Assembly (NCBI GenBank): GCA_003278705.1
Contig: QCDR01000005.1
Span: forward strand, 1 to 64,000
Length of the DNA stretch: 64,000 nt
Source: Prochlorococcus sp. AG-355-J23
GTDB taxonomy: Bacteria; Cyanobacteriota; Cyanobacteriia; PCC-6307; Cyanobiaceae
Reading direction: 5' to 3'
The notes beneath the pieces are model-generated. The model worked only from the letters and a program-made list of their open reading frames with translations, had not been told where the DNA came from and made no database searches. Of the stretch, positions 57,873 to 64,000 are shown in pieces. Made by a program: the position numbers and the translations under genes. Each line of letters begins with the position of its first letter. The first letter of the stretch is position 1.

Positions 57873-58016
57873 ATGAGTGAAAATTTAAAATCAAATAATC
57901 TTGAAAATGACGAGTTCGATCTGAACAATGAAGATAGTGATTTTCAAGATTTAATCAATAGACTTAAAGAGATAAAATCAACCATTGCTTTATTGGAAAA
58001 AACAATATTTAAATAA
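57873..58016 (+). CDS. 47-residue acidic helical protein just before mrdA
   Basis: A frame from ATG at 57873 to TAA at 58014-58016. The first half is Asn/Glu/Asp-rich (ENDEFDLNNEDSDFQDL) and the second is an amphipathic helix (INRLKEIKSTIALLEKTIF). It fills a gap that would otherwise be unusually long here and ends 10 bp before the preferred mrdA start. It looks like a small helical interaction peptide. No family known to me. Confidence 0.5.
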   Translation: MSENLKSNNLENDEFDLNNEDSDFQDLINRLKEIKSTIALLEKTIFK

Positions 58017-58026
58017 ATTTATATTT

Positions 58027-59817
58027 TTGATAAAAACAAGTCCTAATAAAAAACTTATTTCATTAAAAAGACAACCACTAGTCTTACTTATTTTTTCTTC
58101 TGTTTCCTTTTTTTTGATTCTATTTAGGTTAATTTTTTTACAACTTTTAAATTATGAATCTTTTAAGAAAATGTCAGATGAGAATAGGATCAGACTTATT
58201 GCTTCGCAGCCAATACGTGGAAGGATACTAGATAAAAATAGTAATGTTCTTGCAAATAGTAGAGTGAAATATTCTTTAATAATAAAGCCTCAATATGTTA
58301 AAAAAAGCAATTGGGAACAACATAAATCAATTATTTCTAATTTGTTAAATATTGATAGTAATGTAATTCAAAAAAAATACTCTGATGGTCTGAAAAATCA
58401 GAAACTCTCAGTAGTTATTCTTGATGATTTAAATGTAGATCAATTAATAAAATTTAAGGAGAATGAAGGTAATTTAATTAGTTTTGAAATAGCTACCAAT
58501 TTAATTAGAAATTATCCTTATAAATCCCTTGCTGCCCATGTGATTGGTTATACTCAGCCAGTTACTGAATTAGAATATAAATTTTTATCTAAGAAGGGTT
58601 ATAAATTAAATGACTTAATCGGTAGGACGGGAATTGAATATGTTTACGAAGATTTTATAAGAGGTGAATGGGGCGGAGAAATGGTTGAAGTAAATTCATT
58701 AGGAAAATTTCAAAGATCATTGGGTATAAGACCTTCAGTACAAGGTAATGATATTCAACTAACAATCGATCTTAATCTGCAGTTAGTTGCTGAGGAGGTT
58801 CTTAAAGATAAAAAAGCTGGAGCCATAATAGTAATGGATCCAAGAGATGGTGCAATAAGAGCCATGGCAAGTAAACCTACATTCGATTTAAATTTTTTCT
58901 CAAAGGATTTTAAACCTGAGAAAGAATATAATACACTTTTTAATTCTCCTGAAAAACCTTTATTTAATAGAGCATTAAATGCCTACGATCCAGGAAGCGT
59001 TTGGAAAATTGTAACGGCTTTAGCTGGCTTGGAAAGTGGAAAATTTCCTAGAGAAACAATGTTAGATACGAAACCATGTATCACTTATGGAAGCCAATGT
59101 TTCAGGGAACACAATGATTTAGGTTTTGGAGTAATAGGTTATGAAGATGCTTTAAGAGTTTCGAGTAATACATTTTTTTATCAAGTCGGATATGGTGCAG
59201 GAGTTGATGAAATTCATAAGGTTTCTAGAAAACTTGGTTTTAATTCTTTATCTGGAATTGAAATTTCTGAACAAGAAAATAAAGGATTAGTAGCAAGTAG
59301 TGAGTGGGCTAAAAAAGGCAGAGGATGGGGGCAACCAGGAAGAACTCCATGGGTCCCAGAAGATATTGCCAGTATGTCTATTGGACAATTTGTTGTTCAA
59401 GTTACTCCTATTCAAATAGCTAGAGCTTATGCTGCTATTGCAAATGGAGGTTATTTAGTTACTCCACATTTGACTAAAAAAGATGAAGAAAGTCTTTTAG
59501 ATAAAAAACGTATTCCAATTGACATTGACCCACAAAATATTCAATTGATAAAAAGTGGTCTCCGGAAAGTAGTAGAGTCTGGCACAGGAGTATCAATTAA
59601 TTATGGAGTTTCAAATTTACCTCCAGTGTCAGGTAAAACAGGAACTGCTGAAGACGGTGAAGGTGGCTCAGATCATGCTTGGTTCGTTTGCTTTACACCC
59701 TCTGAAAATAGCGAATTACTTGTAGTTGCTTTTGCACAGAATACTCCTGGTGGTGGATCTGTTCACGCCCTGCCAATGGCAAGAGAAATTTTAAAAGTTT
59801 GGAATGAGAAAAAATGA
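58027..59817 (+). CDS. mrdA: Penicillin-binding protein 2, elongation-type transpeptidase
   Basis: A class B PBP that crosslinks peptidoglycan during cell elongation, anchored in the cytoplasmic membrane with its catalytic domain outside. One membrane segment lies near residues 18-40 (PLVLLIFSSVSFFLILF). The dimerisation domain includes RGRILDKNSNVLANSR and GRTGIEYVYEDFI. The transpeptidase domain has SxxK as SVWK (Ser324), SxN as SSN (379-381) and KTG at 537-539. A longer frame opens at TTG 57985 but would overlap the small gene before it, so TTG 58027 is preferred (596 residues). Partners such as rodA and mreB are not in the window. Confidence 0.92.
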   Translation: MIKTSPNKKLISLKRQPLVLLIFSSVSFFLILFRLIFLQLLNYESFKKMSDENRIRLIASQPIRGRILDKNSNVLANSRVKYSLIIKPQYVKKSNWEQHKSIISNLLNIDSNVIQKKYSDGLKNQKLSVVILDDLNVDQLIKFKENEGNLISFEIATNLIRNYPYKSLAAHVIGYTQPVTELEYKFLSKKGYKLNDLIGRTGIEYVYEDFIRGEWGGEMVEVNSLGKFQRSLGIRPSVQGNDIQLTIDLNLQLVAEEVLKDKKAGAIIVMDPRDGAIRAMASKPTFDLNFFSKDFKPEKEYNTLFNSPEKPLFNRALNAYDPGSVWKIVTALAGLESGKFPRETMLDTKPCITYGSQCFREHNDLGFGVIGYEDALRVSSNTFFYQVGYGAGVDEIHKVSRKLGFNSLSGIEISEQENKGLVASSEWAKKGRGWGQPGRTPWVPEDIASMSIGQFVVQVTPIQIARAYAAIANGGYLVTPHLTKKDEESLLDKKRIPIDIDPQNIQLIKSGLRKVVESGTGVSINYGVSNLPPVSGKTGTAEDGEGGSDHAWFVCFTPSENSELLVVAFAQNTPGGGSVHALPMAREILKVWNEKK

Positions 59818-59841
59818 GATTAATTTTTAGCTATTAAAAGT

Positions 59842-60366
59842 TTATGTTTTTAATTTTTTCATTTGTAAAAGTCTTTGAATAATATCTTCAATAGTTTTTG
59901 TATCTATAGGTTTACTATATGACGACAAAAGTTGTCTTCCTAATACTTGACTTCCTAAATGAACTAATTGAATTCGTAATGAGGTCAGTAGTTCTAACCC
60001 TATCCCACCAGAAAATGTTGCAATTGCAATAGGTTGACCATTAAATAAATTCCTAAAGTCATCTCCCGAAATAGATAGCCATGCTATGAAGTTGGAGAGA
60101 ATGGGAGGTATAGATCCATTATATTCAGGCGCACAAATCACCCACCTTTCAATCTCGAAAAGCTTTTTTTTTAATTCTTCTATTTCATTTGGAATATTTT
60201 CTTTGCTGTGAATTCTTGGATTAAATAATGGAATATCAAGAGTAGTAAGATCTAAAATTTCAGAACTTATGTTCAGTTCATTACTTTTTTCAAGAAATTT
60301 TTCAGAAAGTTCTAGATTTTTACCACAACTAGCCGTAATGATTATTAGATCTTTTGTTTCAGTCAT
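59842..60366 (-). CDS. NADPH-dependent FMN reductase-family flavoprotein
   Basis: A 174-residue flavodoxin-like reductase of the NADPH-dependent FMN reductase (azoreductase/chromate reductase-like) family. ITASCGKNLELSEKFLE is the phosphate-binding start, WVICAPEYNGSIPPILSNFIAWL is the typical FMN-binding loop, and FSGGIGLELLTSLRIQL follows. It probably reduces quinones or flavins. It lies 17 bp downstream of the two flavodiiron genes on the same strand, so it may be part of the same unit and could supply electrons, but that is guesswork from position. ATG start at 60366. Confidence 0.85.
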   Translation of the reverse strand: MTETKDLIIITASCGKNLELSEKFLEKSNELNISSEILDLTTLDIPLFNPRIHSKENIPNEIEELKKKLFEIERWVICAPEYNGSIPPILSNFIAWLSISGDDFRNLFNGQPIAIATFSGGIGLELLTSLRIQLVHLGSQVLGRQLLSSYSKPIDTKTIEDIIQRLLQMKKLKT

Positions 60367-60383
60367 AAATTAGATAAATAAAT

Positions 60384-62186
60384 TTAATAGTTAGCACCTG
60401 TTTTGCGGTGATGAACTGCCGTTAGACTATCGGATTTTAGTATATTACCGTGTAGTACTTCGGCGTATATTACCCAATGATCTCCACATTCCATTCTCTC
60501 TTTTACAGAAGCATCTAACCATGCTAGCGATTCAGGAATTATTATCTGTTCATTAGGAGTTAATTCAATATTTAATCCTTCAAATCTATCTTCTCCAGGT
60601 GCAAAGGGCTTTGTGAATCTTTTCAAAGGTTCTTTAAAATCTTTTTCACTAAGAATATTTAATGCGAATGAATCTCCTACTTGTAGAAGAGATTCTACTG
60701 ATCTATCTTTTGCTACTGCAATACTTAACCCAGGAGGTGAAAAACTTGCTTGACTAACCCAAGATGCAAGCATGGCTCCTTTAATATTATTCTCATCTTT
60801 GCCTTTAGAGGCTGTCAGGACACAAAGTGAACCAATAACTCTTCCAAGAGCTTGTAGCTTTGGATCCGTTTTGCTTGTAATCATTCCAGTATCTGATTTC
60901 CTGGGTTTTTTCTTTGCTTTTTTTATAATTTTTCTTCCAAAGTGAGTTCCTATTTCTTCTAATTCTTTAATCTTTGGCTTATTTGGACTGAATTTAATCC
61001 TAATAGGGTCAAAACTAAACTTAAAACCACCATCTTTTAATTTTGTTTCAAGTAAATCTATAGCTTCGCCGCTCCAGCCAAAACTACCAAAAATTCCCAC
61101 TGGCTTATCTCTATTACCCTCTGATAATAATGTTCCTAGTGCACTTACTATTGGAGTTGGGGCATGCCCACCTAGTGTTGGTGATCCTATTAAATAACCA
61201 TCAGCGTTTTTGATAGATTTTATTAGTACATCATTTGGTGTAAATTCACAATTTATACTTTCAACTTCGACAGAAGTTCTATTTATTCCTTTAGCCAATG
61301 CATCGCCTATTGAGGCTGTATTTCCATATGCACTTGCATATATCAGAGCGATCTTAGGATTATTTGTTGAGAGATTTTCACCCCATCTAATGTAGTCATT
61401 TAAGAAGCTTTTTAAGCTATATTCGATAGCGGGACCATGTAATGGCGCAATAGTTTTAATATCGTAATCTGCAATTTTTTCAGTTATTGATATTACTTGA
61501 TTAGACATTGGTGCCATTAAGCAATCATAAAAATGTTTCCTATCAATTTCTGTACTAACTCGATTTGTTTCAGACCAATCTGAAGAAGCAATGTGAGCAG
61601 AAAAAATTTTTTCACTTAGAAGGATTTCTTGATTACGTTCATAAATTATCAGACCTCCAGGCCAACGTGCTGTTGGAATAGGAATTAACTCTAATGAAAT
61701 GTTATCTAATTCTAAATTTTGCTCCTTTTTGACTATGTTTATTTTAGGTAATTGAATTTCAATAAAGTTTTCTAAGGTAGGATTTCTTTGGTTCCAAAGT
61801 TCGCTAATAAGTTTATAACCTGGATTAGAGCAAGTAATAGTTGTATTTTGAAATTGGGTACTTATGTTCTTTATAGTTTCAATAATTTGGGGATTAATAT
61901 GACCAGAAATGAAGTTGACATTACTTAATTTAAATTGATCGCAAAACCTAGAAATTACTTTATTAAACGAATCTAAATATTGTTTCTCAGGTGGATGAAT
62001 AATAAAAAGTTCCTCATGACTTCTAATGAAAAAAGTATTAAAAGAGGTTCCTTTTTCAAGGTTAAATTCAAGTTCAAATCTTTCTTTATTTTGATCTAGG
62101 AATCTTACACAAGAAAAATTTTCAGTAATTTTAAATTCTGATATATTTTGATTTTCTGTAAGTAAGCCTATATTAATATCCGACAT
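60384..62186 (-). CDS. Flavodiiron protein with lost diiron ligands (Flv1-like)
   Basis: A three-domain cyanobacterial flavodiiron protein (600 residues): metallo-beta-lactamase-like, flavodoxin (ALIYASAYGNTASIGDAL, GSPTLGGHAP) and C-terminal flavin-reductase (MLASWVSQASFSPPGLSIA). Of the six diiron ligands found in the neighbouring gene, only the first and last His remain. The motif reads H-x-N-P-Q (residues 96-100) instead of H-x-E-P-D, the third His is Arg174, the bridging Asp is Lys193, and the last is His250. This is the Flv1 pattern. Such proteins act as the partner in a heterodimer that reduces O2 to water beside photosystem I. It is 16 bp downstream of the canonical partner gene. Confidence 0.9.
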   Translation of the reverse strand: MSDINIGLLTENQNISEFKITENFSCVRFLDQNKERFELEFNLEKGTSFNTFFIRSHEELFIIHPPEKQYLDSFNKVISRFCDQFKLSNVNFISGHINPQIIETIKNISTQFQNTTITCSNPGYKLISELWNQRNPTLENFIEIQLPKINIVKKEQNLELDNISLELIPIPTARWPGGLIIYERNQEILLSEKIFSAHIASSDWSETNRVSTEIDRKHFYDCLMAPMSNQVISITEKIADYDIKTIAPLHGPAIEYSLKSFLNDYIRWGENLSTNNPKIALIYASAYGNTASIGDALAKGINRTSVEVESINCEFTPNDVLIKSIKNADGYLIGSPTLGGHAPTPIVSALGTLLSEGNRDKPVGIFGSFGWSGEAIDLLETKLKDGGFKFSFDPIRIKFSPNKPKIKELEEIGTHFGRKIIKKAKKKPRKSDTGMITSKTDPKLQALGRVIGSLCVLTASKGKDENNIKGAMLASWVSQASFSPPGLSIAVAKDRSVESLLQVGDSFALNILSEKDFKEPLKRFTKPFAPGEDRFEGLNIELTPNEQIIIPESLAWLDASVKERMECGDHWVIYAEVLHGNILKSDSLTAVHHRKTGANY

Positions 62187-62202
62187 TTCAAAGACTTATT
62201 TT

Positions 62203-63978
62203 CTAATAGTGATTAGCAACTTTTCTGTGATGAACTGCTGTCTTACATGATAAGTCAGAAACATTACCATTTTCAACAATTCCGTAAATTATCCAATGGT
62301 CTGGAGTCTCCAGTCTTGAACTGACTTTACAATCTAAAAAGGCGAGTGAATCTGAGAGAACAGGTCCTCCTTCAGCGATGTTGCTAATTACATCTACATC
62401 CGCAAATCTATCAGCTCCAGGGGCAAATCTTTTTAAAAAATGTCTGAACATTTTTTGATAGTTATCTTCTCTCAAGATATTCACAACAAAACCTTTACCA
62501 ACTTGCATATATGATTCAATAGCTCTATCTTTTGCTACTGCAACTGTAATACCTGGTGGAGAAAAGCTTGCTTGACTAACCCAACTTGCGACCATTGCAC
62601 TTTGTCTAAATGTCGAACCTTCCCCTTGACTAGCTGTTACTACATATAATCCTCCACTTAATCTACCTAACGCTTTATCTAAATTTGAATCAAGGCTCTT
62701 CATAGAGGCAATATTCTTCTTTTTATTGATCAATTGACCCAAATCAGTTCCAGCTTCTTCGAATTGTTGATAAACAATCGGATCTGGAATATTTTTAACT
62801 CTTAATGGAGAGAAAGCTTCTTTTTGACCAAGTTCTCTTAATTTATTTGCTAAGGAATCTATAGGTTCATCATTTCCACCAAATGCATCATAAACTGCAG
62901 TAAATTGTTTTGGCTTTAGTGCTGCAAATAAAGTACCGAGAGATTCTTTTAATTCATTATCTGAGTCTACAGGCCATGTGGGAATGACTACTGCTTTTGA
63001 TTCGGAAATTAAACTTGTTAATTCTTGCGGGTCAGAAGATCTTAGATCAATTAACTGAACCTGAGCATCTGCTTTGCTTATTCCATGAGATATCGCTTGA
63101 CTGAGTCGATCACAATAACCATAGTCGCTTATGTAGCAGACTGACACAAAATCATTGCCTTTGCTTTTATTGCTACTCCATTCAAGATATTTTCCTTTCC
63201 AAAAATTGACCTGATTATGGAGCAAAGGCCCATGACCCACAGCTATTGTTTTTAATTCAGGTAGCTTATCTATTCTTTTAATTGCCTGCATAACGCTTCT
63301 AGCGTTTGGACCCATAAGGCAATCGTAATAAAAACGGAAATCATCGTATATTTCTTTTTGATCAGTGTCAAAAAATTCGTCAGAACAATAATGTAGTCCA
63401 AAAGCATCGCATGTATAGAGAACATTTGTGCTGTGATCATATGAAAATATGGTATCTGGCCAATGCAAATTTGGTGCACTTATGAATTCAATATTATGTT
63501 CTAAACCACTATTAGGATTAGTTCCGAGATTTAAAAACTCTCCGCTCTTAACCTCTAGACTTTTAAAGGGAATATGTATTTGGTCTTCAATAAATTTAAG
63601 TGCTAATTTTGATCCAACTACTGTGATATTTTGGTTTAATTCTAAAAGATTACCTATTAAACCAGAATGATCAGGTTCTGTATGGCTAGTAATTAGATAA
63701 TCAACTTCTTGCGGATTCACCTTTTTCAGTAATTCTTCAAACCATAATTCTTCAAACTTTGCGTGACTAGTATCAATGATTGCTAGTTTCTCGCCTTTAA
63801 TAATAAAACTATTGTAAGTAGTTCCATTTCTTAAACCAAATTCAATATCAAATCTACTGCGATCCCAATCCAAAGATCTTATGGCACAAGAGTCATCAGC
63901 AAAGTTTTGAGATTGAACCGTCAACTTGTTATTAGTTTGTGCCAATTTAGAATTACTTGTCTGGGCAGAGGCTATCAT
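62203..63978 (-). CDS. Flavodiiron protein with complete diiron site (Flv3-like)
   Basis: A 591-residue cyanobacterial A-type flavodiiron protein, forming with the gene after it the O2-photoreduction pair. All six iron ligands are present: His99, Glu101 and Asp103 in SHTEPDHSG, His172 in LHWPD, Asp191 in TCDAFGLH and His249 in VGHGPLL. The flavodoxin domain has CYISDYGYCDRLSQAI and IPTWPVDSDNE. The C-terminal flavin-reductase domain (from about residue 430) has MVASWVSQASFSPPGITVAVAKDRA. ATG at 63978; the first twenty-odd residues are Ser/Thr/Asn-rich. With 16 bp between the two stop/start pairs they are surely cotranscribed. Electron donors are ferredoxin or NAD(P)H. Confidence 0.93.
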   Translation of the reverse strand: MIASAQTSNSKLAQTNNKLTVQSQNFADDSCAIRSLDWDRSRFDIEFGLRNGTTYNSFIIKGEKLAIIDTSHAKFEELWFEELLKKVNPQEVDYLITSHTEPDHSGLIGNLLELNQNITVVGSKLALKFIEDQIHIPFKSLEVKSGEFLNLGTNPNSGLEHNIEFISAPNLHWPDTIFSYDHSTNVLYTCDAFGLHYCSDEFFDTDQKEIYDDFRFYYDCLMGPNARSVMQAIKRIDKLPELKTIAVGHGPLLHNQVNFWKGKYLEWSSNKSKGNDFVSVCYISDYGYCDRLSQAISHGISKADAQVQLIDLRSSDPQELTSLISESKAVVIPTWPVDSDNELKESLGTLFAALKPKQFTAVYDAFGGNDEPIDSLANKLRELGQKEAFSPLRVKNIPDPIVYQQFEEAGTDLGQLINKKKNIASMKSLDSNLDKALGRLSGGLYVVTASQGEGSTFRQSAMVASWVSQASFSPPGITVAVAKDRAIESYMQVGKGFVVNILREDNYQKMFRHFLKRFAPGADRFADVDVISNIAEGGPVLSDSLAFLDCKVSSRLETPDHWIIYGIVENGNVSDLSCKTAVHHRKVANHY

Positions 63979-64000
63979 AGAATAATTAGCTATATAAATT

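Overview
The window looks like a piece of the chromosome of a high-light-adapted marine Prochlorococcus. The DNA is very AT-rich, genes are packed with short or overlapping junctions, and the gene content is cyanobacterial (paired flavodiiron proteins, chloroplast-type Gap2, ABC1 kinase, DUF1400, DUF3134, CP12-like protein, thylakoid-type cyclophilin). The order thrC / gap / dnaN / small protein / purL / purF is what I recall around the start of the numbering in Prochlorococcus genomes. No rRNA, tRNA, insertion sequence or CRISPR array was recognised.

Layout. 0-10 kb: purU, a FAD oxidoreductase, dnaK, aroE, rpsF, argG, a small membrane protein, DUF3134, mraY, and a sucrose-phosphate-synthase-type glycosyltransferase. 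10-18.4 kb: a minus-strand recN-uvrA repair pair closed by a hairpin terminator, then ABC1K-DUF1400-thrC on the plus strand. 18.4-18.7 kb: an AT-rich gap holding three DnaA-box-like sites just before dnaN, the likely replication origin. 18.7-29 kb: dnaN, a small conserved protein, purL and purF facing a parC/gyrA-type gene, then a TPR protein and queG. 29-39.6 kb: DUF502-nusB-ftsY-rsbU-like-argH-RRM protein, then dusA (minus), msrB, grpE-dnaJ-tusA-like-rsgA. 39.6-50 kb: ybaB-murB-murC (minus), gap2, thiL and cyclophilin (minus), efp-accB, pdxA, an epimerase-like protein and small proteins. 50-54.7 kb: a serine/alanine-glyoxylate aminotransferase, cbiD and guaA. 56.3-64 kb: a PD-(D/E)XK nuclease-like protein, a conserved membrane protein, the cell-elongation transpeptidase mrdA, an FMN reductase and two flavodiiron proteins.

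The unusual part is about 54.73-56.29 kb. The last six codons and stop of guaA occur again 1.5 kb downstream. The second copy is 18/21 identical, and all three differences are synonymous or stop-to-stop. Three paired 11-bp direct repeats (unit GGTTTCCCTCA) lie inside the two copies. This is the pattern left when a site-specific element integrates into the 3' end of guaA: direct-repeat att sites plus arm-type binding sites. The element has no integrase. It carries a CP12-like mini-protein with a very strong ribosome binding site, a translationally coupled pair of small unknown genes (one only 42 codons), and a probable structured RNA with its own promoter-like box and terminator hairpin. I read it as a small non-autonomous (satellite-type) element or a remnant of one.

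The rest is streamlined housekeeping: purine synthesis (purL, purF, guaA, purU), arginine synthesis (argG, argH), peptidoglycan (mraY, murB, murC, mrdA), chaperones (dnaK, grpE, dnaJ), DNA replication and repair (dnaN, uvrA, recN, parC-type), and photosynthesis protection (Flv pair). Many convergent genes overlap at their 3' ends, leaving no room for separate terminators, and several genes appear to use TTG starts.
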